Shown here one piece after another: positions 1 through 5,444 of a stretch of DNA of 9,505 nucleotides (positions are counted from its first letter, which is position 1; each line of letters begins with the position of its first letter). Source of the DNA: CAYLYP01 sp964387795. Its GTDB lineage: Bacteria > Bacteroidota > Bacteroidia > Bacteroidales > UBA7960. Below the pieces are notes generated by a model. The model saw only the letters and a list, made by a program, of their open reading frames with translations, was not told the origin of the DNA and searched no databases. A program made the translations under genes and the position numbers. The DNA is taken from NCBI GenBank assembly GCA_964387795.1, contig CAYLYP010000106.1:1-9505 (forward strand). The letters run 5' to 3'.

Positions 1-2020
1 GATCGTATGCATTGGGTTTTTCGGTTTGTAAAAGTCTCTCAAGGTAATCTGAAGCAGTATCATACTTTCCCAATAAAAATGAACACCATGCCAATGGCCT
101 TCTTACCTTTTCATTTTCGGGGCTTAAAACCTCAAGTTTAAAATAGTATTGTAACGCTTGTTCAAATTTCTCAAGATGCACCAGACATTGACCAATCTGC
201 GCCTGAACAGACAAATCATCTGGCTCCAGCTTTTCCATTTGTTCATAAATAGAAAGTGCTTTTTCCCACATCCCAAGATTTTTATAGCACAATGCCATTT
301 GCTTATACCTCCATTTTGAAGAAGTCCCATAAAAATCAGCTTTTAATAAATAATCAAGCGCATGGGCATAATCCTGAAGTTTTACATTACAATAGCCGTT
401 TTTTTCGAGCAACTCAACAGCCTGTCCATCTTTTTTCAACAGGATCTGGAATAGGTTTGAAGCATCCTGATAATATGATTTTTCAAAATAATAGGAAGCC
501 ATTCTTAGGATATCCTGTTCAGTAAAACCAAGGTAATCAAAAAAAGCAGTATGATAAACATCAAGGTTCCGGTCAAATGGATCCTTAAGCCATCCCTTCC
601 ATGGATGCAACTTAAAGAAACGATACAGGTCCTGGATGTATTGAATAAACACGCCCCTTGATTGCGAAAAGGAATCAATAATTGACTCATCTTTTTCTAT
701 TACTTCATAGTTTTTCAGCTCATCTCCCATCATATTGGCCATCATGGCCTTTTGTTGTTCAGGGATAAAAATCATATTAAAACAAAAACTATATTTATCT
801 GAATTGCAGATAAACCTTGTATTTTCAAGTGTATCCACAAAACGTCCCAAAGTGCCTTGCAAACTATCTGAGAGCTGTTTCACAGCCGGATGCTGTGAGT
901 AAAATGGAACAAACCAGTTATAGTGCTCCTGGAAAAAAGGAAACTGCTTTAACTGGGAAAAAGCCCCCATAAAGACATCTACACCTTCAAGCTGCATCTC
1001 TGTCATCTTCTGAAGCTTATCTAACAGGTCGGGCGAATCTTCAAAGAATTGCTCCCAATCTGGGTTCTTATCCTCATCCAACGATTCATCAACAATACTA
1101 TCAAGATTGAGCTTTTCTTCAATCCGTGGCTGCATCTTCATCACCTCAGGAAGAATATCGGTTTCCCATTTCCTTCTCACATTTTCTGTGTCCTTTGAGC
1201 GGGTAAGCTGATTGATGATTGCTTCTGTATGCTTTAAAATATCTGCCTCAAAACTTAACTTATACAGCTTTTCTTTAAGTGCCGGATAAAGGTAAAACCT
1301 TGAATTATGAATATAAAAAGCCAATACCAGCCCAACCATTGCGCGTTCCCATACTTTATGCTGCCTGATATGGACTATCTCCATCAATGCCTCAAATTTT
1401 GAAACCTGGAAATATCTGAACAGGCTCATTGTCAGGGCACTTACCACCAATGATTTCTCATGCCATGCAAGACTATCACTCTGGCATGCCTCAAGCAATC
1501 GCTTGATTTCTGTATCCGTAAACTTATCCGTAAACCATATATAATTAAAAATCCTTTTTACTGTATCGCTCCTGCTATCCCCGAGTCCTTCCTGATGACT
1601 TTCAAGGGGAATATCATCAAGTAAGCCCTGGATATGAAACCCGTCATACTGTTGCTCCAATAACTGCCTGATTAACTCCTGATCCTGGTTACGGCTTTTT
1701 AAAAGGTGTCGTTTTAAAAGATATACAGGGTTATCTGTCATTTCTTCACTTAGTATCTCTTTAACCTCATCAGCAATTTCTATTAAATCCCGTATCAGTG
1801 ATATTAGAATTTTATCACGCTCAGGGTCGTTAATACCACTGAAACTATGTTTAAGAATATTGCGGTAAGTAAACTCTGCCTTGCTCAATTCATCAGAAAT
1901 GTATTCTTTTCCAATCGTTTTGGCATGTTGCTTTAATAATTCAATACTTTCAAGCACCCTCCCCTGAAATAGAAAAGTATATATCGTAGTTATTGCCTGT
2001 ATGCTTTGTTTGGTAGCCAT
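1..2020 (-). CDS. TPR-repeat protein, 3' end outside window (partial)
   Basis: Translating the minus strand from the ATG at 2018-2020 gives one uninterrupted frame of 673 codons that runs off the left edge, so the C-terminus is missing. The first residues are MATKQSIQAITTIYTFLFQG. About 500 residues are helical, rich in Leu, Glu and Lys, and match no family I recognise. From about residue 505 onward there are tetratricopeptide-like helix pairs, for example around 585-605 (NLGMWEKALSIYEQMEKLEP), 614-640 (KFEQALQYYFKLEVLSPEN) and 648-673 (GKYDTASDYLERLLQTEKPN). These carry the usual Gly/Ala small residues and a Pro after the second helix. There is no signal peptide or membrane segment, so it is probably a cytoplasmic protein-interaction scaffold. 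Its partner is unknown. It is divergent from the sanA-like gene. The start is chosen as the first ATG of the frame, and no convincing Shine-Dalgarno precedes it. Confidence 0.88.
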   Translation of the reverse strand, partial: MATKQSIQAITTIYTFLFQGRVLESIELLKQHAKTIGKEYISDELSKAEFTYRNILKHSFSGINDPERDKILISLIRDLIEIADEVKEILSEEMTDNPVYLLKRHLLKSRNQDQELIRQLLEQQYDGFHIQGLLDDIPLESHQEGLGDSRSDTVKRIFNYIWFTDKFTDTEIKRLLEACQSDSLAWHEKSLVVSALTMSLFRYFQVSKFEALMEIVHIRQHKVWERAMVGLVLAFYIHNSRFYLYPALKEKLYKLSFEADILKHTEAIINQLTRSKDTENVRRKWETDILPEVMKMQPRIEEKLNLDSIVDESLDEDKNPDWEQFFEDSPDLLDKLQKMTEMQLEGVDVFMGAFSQLKQFPFFQEHYNWFVPFYSQHPAVKQLSDSLQGTLGRFVDTLENTRFICNSDKYSFCFNMIFIPEQQKAMMANMMGDELKNYEVIEKDESIIDSFSQSRGVFIQYIQDLYRFFKLHPWKGWLKDPFDRNLDVYHTAFFDYLGFTEQDILRMASYYFEKSYYQDASNLFQILLKKDGQAVELLEKNGYCNVKLQDYAHALDYLLKADFYGTSSKWRYKQMALCYKNLGMWEKALSIYEQMEKLEPDDLSVQAQIGQCLVHLEKFEQALQYYFKLEVLSPENEKVRRPLAWCSFLLGKYDTASDYLERLLQTEKPNAYD

Positions 2021-2077
2021 CCGTAAATATTTTTTAGTGAATTGTTGGATCAAACTACATTATGTTATTTGCATTGG

Positions 2078-2100
2078 TGTTTGTGTTTAATACACAAACA
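2078..2100. promoter_or_regulatory. Perfect 9-bp inverted repeat upstream of the TPR gene
   Basis: TGTTTGTGT (2078-2086) and ACACAAACA (2092-2100) are exact reverse complements around a 5-bp centre. They lie 57 bp upstream of the TPR gene start. About 20 bp closer to that gene, the minus strand reads TAGTTTG (2051-2057), a partial match to the Bacteroidota -7 element. The arrangement suits an operator or activator site, or a small hairpin. The regulator is unknown. Confidence 0.4.
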
Positions 2101-2139
2101 TGTTCGTTTCATCACAACAAATTATCAATAATTTAAAAT

Positions 2140-2194
2140 AAAAAAATCACAACAACCAGGCCACAATAAACTTTAAGAAAAACATGACAGGATG
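2140..2194. repeat. 55-bp direct repeat, left copy (abuts assembly gap)
   Basis: This 55-bp stretch is identical, base for base, to 2295-2349 and ends exactly where the N run begins. An exact k-mer-length duplication on both sides of a 100-N run is typical of contig ends sharing one de Bruijn k-mer, so it may be a single genomic copy written twice. A true tandem repeat that broke the assembly is the alternative. Confidence 0.9.
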
Positions 2195-2294
2195 NNNNNN
2201 NNNNNNNNNNNNNNNNNNNNNNNNNNNNNNNNNNNNNNNNNNNNNNNNNNNNNNNNNNNNNNNNNNNNNNNNNNNNNNNNNNNNNNNNNNNNNN
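2195..2294. other. Assembly gap, exactly 100 N
   Basis: All positions are N. A run of exactly 100 is the conventional placeholder for a scaffold gap of unknown length, so distances across it are not reliable. Reading frames that cross it have no meaning. Confidence 0.98.
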
Positions 2295-2349
2295 AAAAAA
2301 ATCACAACAACCAGGCCACAATAAACTTTAAGAAAAACATGACAGGATG
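2295..2349. repeat. 55-bp direct repeat, right copy (abuts assembly gap)
   Basis: Exact copy of 2140-2194, starting at the first base after the gap with seven A and ending in CAGGATG. The sequences outside the pair differ (AAAATA before the left copy, TCAGTGAC after the right copy). That pattern fits either two contig tips overlapping by k=55 or an unresolved tandem array. Confidence 0.9.
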
Positions 2350-2478
2350 TCAGTGACTTAGAATATGAATTCATATTTAATCAAATATAATTTATTTTTT
2401 TTGAATAAAAATAATTATTTTAAACCAGCGTTTATCAAACAAAAAAAGAAGTAAATCACAAAAGAATTGGTTTTTATA

Positions 2479-2504
2479 ATGTTTTAGCATAAATACTAAA
2501 ACAT
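2479..2504. promoter_or_regulatory. Perfect 9-bp inverted repeat upstream of sanA-like gene
   Basis: ATGTTTTAG (2479-2487) and CTAAAACAT (2496-2504) are exact reverse complements with an 8-nt centre. They lie 56 bp before the start codon and 17 bp upstream of a perfect TAnnTTTG -7 match, so the repeat covers the place where a -33 element would be expected. It is a candidate operator or activator site. The rest of 2350-2560 is AT-rich with nothing else evident. Confidence 0.4.
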
Positions 2505-2521
2505 ATTCCATGTTAAATCTT

Positions 2522-2529
2522 TATTTTTG
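2522..2529 (+). promoter_or_regulatory. Candidate -7 promoter element (TATTTTTG)
   Basis: TATTTTTG is an exact match to the Bacteroidota -7 consensus TAnnTTTG and lies 31 bp before the sanA-like ATG. No TTTG or TTG -33 element is visible at the usual 19-21 bp spacing. Promoters lacking -33 may need an activator, perhaps at the inverted repeat just upstream. In AT-rich DNA such a match can occur by chance. Confidence 0.4.
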
Positions 2530-2560
2530 AATGCTCCAAAATAATCTCCACTGATCAAAA

Positions 2561-3220
2561 ATGAAAAAAGGTAAAAGGATTTTAAGGATTATTTTTTTTG
2601 TTATCGCTGTAAGCGCTTTGTTGCTTTCTGGCCTTGTTTATACAATCGACCAGGCAATAATAAATTCGAGCAAAGACAAGATTTATACCAATATTGAAAA
2701 AATTCCCTATAACAAAGCGGGCTTATTGCTTGGCACTAGCCGTAAACTTAAAAACGGGCAGCCGAACCAGTTTTTTTCATTCCGCATTGAAGCCGCTGTT
2801 AAGCTTTTTGAAGCCGGAAAAATAGATTTCATTATTGTAAGTGGCGATAACCGCCATAACTCCTATAATGAACCGCGCGACATGCGCAACGAGCTAATCA
2901 AAAGAGGAATCCCTTCTAACAGGATTTATGCCGACTATGCTGGATTCAGGACCCTGGACTCCGTGGTTAGGTGCTTCCATATATTTGGTCAAAAATCTTT
3001 TACTGTGATTTCCCAAAACTTCCATAACCAAAGAGCTGTTTTTATTGCCCGAAACAAAGACCTGGATGCAATTGGCTTTAATGCTCAGGACGTGGATTCA
3101 TATAACAGCTTCAAAACCCTCATCAGGGAGAAATTTGCCCGCGTTAAAGCCTTTATCGATATCTATATCATCAACAAACAACCCCATTTCTTAGGCTCCC
3201 CGGTTGAATTGGAAAAATAA
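2561..3220 (+). CDS. sanA: SanA/YdcF-family (DUF218) membrane-anchored envelope protein
   Basis: This 219-residue protein is close in length to E. coli SanA. It has a basic N-terminus (MKKGKRILR) and one hydrophobic segment at about residues 8-28, so it is probably anchored in the inner membrane with the domain outside the cytoplasm. The DUF218 core follows. AGLLLGTSR (53-61) is the first strand and loop. IIVSGDN (91-97) is the SGD motif. YNEPRDMRNEL (102-112) and ADYAGFRTLDSVVR (124-137) are the SanA-type acidic and Arg-containing signatures. FTVISQNFHNQRAVFIA (147-163) is the next strand-helix. SanA in enterobacteria contributes to the vancomycin barrier at high temperature and is linked to envelope or peptidoglycan homeostasis, but its reaction is not established. 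It is transcribed as a single gene, and the start is the first ATG, directly before the Lys-rich signal anchor. Confidence 0.85.
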   Translation: MKKGKRILRIIFFVIAVSALLLSGLVYTIDQAIINSSKDKIYTNIEKIPYNKAGLLLGTSRKLKNGQPNQFFSFRIEAAVKLFEAGKIDFIIVSGDNRHNSYNEPRDMRNELIKRGIPSNRIYADYAGFRTLDSVVRCFHIFGQKSFTVISQNFHNQRAVFIARNKDLDAIGFNAQDVDSYNSFKTLIREKFARVKAFIDIYIINKQPHFLGSPVELEK

Positions 3221-3260
3221 ACCCTGGTGAACCGAAAATGTTTGTGAATCAAATACTGTG

Positions 3261-3344
3261 GCTTCGGCAAGCTCAGCCACCGAAGCACCTGCAAGCTCAG
3301 CCACCGAAACACCGGCAAGCTCAGCCACCGAAGCACCTGCAAGC
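3261..3344. repeat. Three-and-a-bit tandem 24-bp REP-like units
   Basis: Three tandem 24-bp units occupy 3267-3290, 3291-3314 and 3315-3338, followed by a 6-bp partial unit. Each unit begins GCAAGCTCAGCCACCGAA; units 1 and 3 are identical and unit 2 differs at two bases. Within the array GCTTCGG (3261-3267) and CCGAAGC (3280-3286) can pair, so each unit boundary can form a hairpin. There are no spacers, so it is not CRISPR. It starts 40 bp after the sanA-like stop and could act as a transcript end or mRNA stabiliser, as other REP elements do. Confidence 0.8.
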
Positions 3345-3352
3345 TTTGGAAA

Positions 3353-3393
3353 GGTGACTGAGCCTGTCGAAAAAGGTGACTGAGCCTGTCGAA
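3353..3393. repeat. Two REP-like units in opposite orientation
   Basis: GGTGACTGAGCCTGTCGAA occurs at 3353-3371 and again at 3375-3393, with period 22. Its reverse complement matches the unit at 3263 onward (TTCGGCAAGCTCAGCCACC) at 16 of 19 positions, so this is the same repeat family inverted. The two blocks together can fold into a large stem-loop. CTTCGACAGGCTCAG-type repeats are common between genes in Bacteroidota. Confidence 0.8.
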
Positions 3394-3795
3394 GTCCACT
3401 TTTTAAAATAGCAAACATGGAGCTCTATCCGACTTTATACAACAAATTATTTACGGATTAAACCAACAATTGACAACCTATTGCATATTACATATTTCCA
3501 TTCCAAACAATCAATATCAAAAGTTTTAACCCAACTGATAGTCAGCAACTACATTGTTATAAAAATTCAAAGAAACAGCCGTAATTTAACAGATATTTCG
3601 CTAAAATAAAAGAATAAATCACAAATTTATTTAATAATCAGGGCTGGTAATGATATTCCTATAAATTTGCCGTTTAATAATGCTATTTAATAAACAAATA
3701 GCTGAATTTATATCGCAAATTCAGCATATATATAAATCTGGATTTTTTCTTTTAAAATTAGGTATCAAACAAAAACAACTTCAAATTCACCTCTT
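3394..3795. other. AT-rich intergenic region before the beta-barrel gene
   Basis: About 400 bp without a coding frame on either strand. Apart from the inverted repeat at 3701-3725 and a poor -7-like element, TAAATCTG (3733-3740, one mismatch to TAnnTTTG), I see no structured element. It presumably holds the promoter of the downstream outer-membrane protein gene. Confidence 0.6.
3701..3725. promoter_or_regulatory. Perfect 9-bp inverted repeat upstream of outer-membrane protein gene
   Basis: GCTGAATTT (3701-3709) and AAATTCAGC (3717-3725) are exact reverse complements around a 7-nt centre, 70 bp before the start codon. This could be an operator or a leader hairpin. It is the third gene in the window with a perfect 9-bp inverted repeat 56-70 bp upstream of its start. 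Confidence 0.4.
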
Positions 3796-4449
3796 ATGAA
3801 ACAAAACAATTTCTTTAAGCAATTGATTGCCATTGCAATCGTCCTTTTTGCATTTAACAGTGCATTGTTCTCACAATCACTTAGCGTGAATGTTGGTTTA
3901 AATAATAACAATAATGCAACAGTAAAAACTACAGGCTTGGGGGCTGTGCTATACCCTTCAGCCAGTATTAATTATGAGTTTTCTTTCACCAAAACAACCC
4001 CACTTGGCCTTAAAGCAGGACTTGAATATGCACAGATTGGTTTACCAAATCAAAAATTAGGGCTACTTGCACAGGAATACTATGTTGAGGAAAGCAATCT
4101 TGTAATACCTGTAATGCTAAATTTCAACCTTCATTTTAAAGAACAAGACCAGAAATGGCTCTCATTTGGTTTGGGGGGATTTGCATCTATTCTTACCAAA
4201 CAGCAAGGCTATTCAATATCTGATAATTCTCTATTATCTACTTCAGAAAATAAATTTGGAGAAAGGATCCAATTAGGATTAACTGGTGAGTGTATGTTCC
4301 ACACAATGCTTTCTAAGAATACCGGAGTAAGTATGGGCGTAAACTTCTTCTCAACTTTTAAAGAACCAATAAAAATAAACCAGGACATTCTTAATTATCC
4401 CCAAAGCACCGTAGGCTTTAAATTCGGGATATTTCATAAATTCAAATAA
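3796..4449 (+). CDS. Outer-membrane beta-barrel protein, PorT-like
   Basis: This 217-residue protein starts with a clear Sec signal peptide: KQNNFFKQ, then a hydrophobic core at about residues 9-24 and a likely cleavage near ALFSQ (23-27), a typical Bacteroidota ending. The mature part alternates short amphipathic strands with Gly/aromatic patterns, such as LGAVLYPSASINYEFSF (48-64), LGLKAGLEYAQIGL (70-83), LVIPVMLNFNLHF (102-114), WLSFGLGGFASIL (121-133), GVSMGVNFFSTF (177-188) and STVGFKFGIFHKF (204-216). It ends Phe-Lys. The xxIPVMLNF strand after an exposed loop is characteristic of the PorT/OMP_b-brl family, probably an eight-stranded barrel. The function of members this small is mostly unknown. 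A five-Asn run (36-40, LNNNNNATV) probably sits in a loop. It is followed by its own terminator, so it is probably monocistronic. Confidence 0.85.
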   Translation: MKQNNFFKQLIAIAIVLFAFNSALFSQSLSVNVGLNNNNNATVKTTGLGAVLYPSASINYEFSFTKTTPLGLKAGLEYAQIGLPNQKLGLLAQEYYVEESNLVIPVMLNFNLHFKEQDQKWLSFGLGGFASILTKQQGYSISDNSLLSTSENKFGERIQLGLTGECMFHTMLSKNTGVSMGVNFFSTFKEPIKINQDILNYPQSTVGFKFGIFHKFK

Positions 4450-4541
4450 TCAAAATATTATTGATGCATAAGGAATTTTAATATCCTGTTGCAACACCTC
4501 TTAACAAGGCAATCAACCAATTTCAATCCCTGTCGGATTGT

Positions 4542-4585
4542 AAAAAAGCCCGCTAATCTTGTGTTTTAGCGGGCTTTTCGTTGTT
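4542..4585 (+). terminator. Strong intrinsic terminator, copy 1
   Basis: AAAAGCCCGCTAA (4544-4556) pairs perfectly with TTAGCGGGCTTTT (4566-4578) around a 9-nt loop. The 13-bp stem has a GC-rich core and T tracts on both strands, so it can terminate in either direction. It lies about 94 bp after the beta-barrel stop codon. The whole 44-bp segment recurs at 9217-9260 with one mismatch. Confidence 0.85.
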
Positions 4586-4924
4586 ATACAATATATCCTA
4601 TGTAGTATGAAAAAATGCAGATGGTTAATCAAAGGTCATAGCCCAATTAACTTTATGTGTGCTATAACAGGGAGTCTAATCCAATTTGCAAATTTCATAC
4701 ATAACAAGAAGCAAACAACGGCTATGAATAGTTCAGTAAGCAGAAATCAAGATAGAGAAATATTGCATAAACTAAATTTTTTACAATTAAACACATAATA
4801 TCCACCAGTATAATTTTTGCATACAAACAACTATTTGGTAGTATAAATTCCCAGACCACAATTTGTTACATCCTGAAAAAATGGTTTAGGGGTTTTGGAT
4901 GTTTGTGAGGTGGCTTTTGAATAG

Positions 4925-4972
4925 GGTTTTATTTTTATTAAAACCTGCTGAAAGTAACTAAACAGGTTTTAA
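4925..4972 (+). promoter_or_regulatory. Two mutually exclusive hairpins
   Basis: GGTTTTA (4925-4931) can pair with TAAAACC (4939-4945), loop 7. TTAAAACCTG (4938-4947) can instead pair perfectly with CAGGTTTTAA (4963-4972), loop 15. The middle segment is shared, so only one stem can form at a time, as in attenuators or switch-like leaders. Whether this region is transcribed is unknown, and it is far (about 470 bp) from the recQ start. Confidence 0.3.
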
Positions 4973-5398
4973 CAATGCTAAACATTGGCATAATATACCC
5001 TTTAAGGATAAAATACATGGTTTTGATTTGTTTTATTATGGATATATGATATTTTTGCATGATTAGCTAGATACTTTTAAATCATCTTTAACTAAATTTT
5101 GAAATGTTGTCTAAAAAAATCATACTTAACAACGATTTGGCAACAAGTGTAAAAAGACAGACGAACAGACAGATACGATATTGACAACATTAAAATAATA
5201 AAGCATTTAGCTTTTTGACAGGTCAGTGCAAATTTGATGGAAGTGTAACGAAGTGGAGCTCGGCGGAGCCAAATCTATTATGTTTTTTCTTCCCCCAGCA
5301 AAAAAAGAAGAAAGAATTGAAAATCATAAACGAAGTAATAAACCAAACCCACATCGCACGCATTGCTTAAGCCTAATGCGCCAACGCTGAAACCAATG

Positions 5399-5443
5399 CT
5401 TTGTCAAAGAATGCAATTTGCAACAACACATAATAATTATTAT
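5399..5443 (+). promoter_or_regulatory. Three consecutive palindromes at the recQ-PRTase translation start
   Basis: In 45 bp there are CTTTG-T-CAAAG (5399-5409), TGCAA-T-TTGCA (5412-5422) and a 14-bp perfect AT palindrome, ATAATAATTATTAT (5430-5443), which ends one base before the ATG. The first two centres are 13 bp apart. They could be protein-binding sites for autoregulation of the operon, and the third could occlude the ribosome-binding region. No Shine-Dalgarno is visible, which is usual in Bacteroidota. Confidence 0.35.
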
Positions 5444-5444
5444 C

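Larger units (their letters stand above)
4586..5444. other. 860-bp non-coding region upstream of the recQ-dprA operon
   Basis: No convincing gene on either strand. The only short frame (from 4559) starts inside the terminator and has no protein-like features. The DNA is AT-rich except for GC-richer patches at 5254-5270 (GGAGCTCGGCGGAGCC core) and about 5351-5398. The second patch holds an imperfect palindrome: GCATT 5360-5364, GCTTAAGC 5365-5372, AATGC 5375-5379. Competing hairpins lie at 4925-4972 and three palindromes lie just before the recQ start. A short tract at 5156-5173 repeats ACAGAC. The operon promoter must be somewhere here, but no full TTTG/TAnnTTTG pair was found. Confidence 0.6.

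Noticed and set aside
124..690. Short plus- and minus-strand frames inside the TPR gene
   Set aside because: They are out-of-frame shadows of the continuous 673-codon minus-strand frame.
2133..2374. Minus-strand open frames spanning the N run
   Set aside because: They consist largely of undefined residues across the scaffold gap and repeat the duplicated 55-mer. They are not evidence of a gene.
3261..3397. CRISPR array
   Set aside because: The units are contiguous with no variable spacers, and the inverted second block does not fit an array.
3163..3418. Minus-strand frames with repeated LSLPVFRW / VAELAGAS peptides
   Set aside because: They are translations of the 24-bp REP-like tandem units (a multiple of three, hence open frames) and overlap the end of the sanA-like gene.
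4525..4541. tRNA 3'-end fragment (attachment-site relic) before terminator copy 1, suggested by CAATCC...GGATTG
   Set aside because: It is only a 6-bp hairpin. It does not match the tRNA-Gln 3' end at 9289 and no T-arm pairing can be drawn.
4559..4798. Plus-strand frame of 79 codons
   Set aside because: It starts inside the terminator loop and has no recognisable domain, start signal or conserved features. A later in-frame ATG gives only about 60 residues.
5181..5186. TTGACA as a sigma70 -35 box for the operon
   Set aside because: No TATAAT-like element lies at 16-18 bp, and Bacteroidota mainly use TTTG/TAnnTTTG promoters.
5418..5444. Earlier TTG start for the RecQ-PRTase gene
   Set aside because: It would add QQHIIIII-type residues encoded by palindromic AT DNA, whereas ATG 5445 starts a normal RecQ N-terminus.
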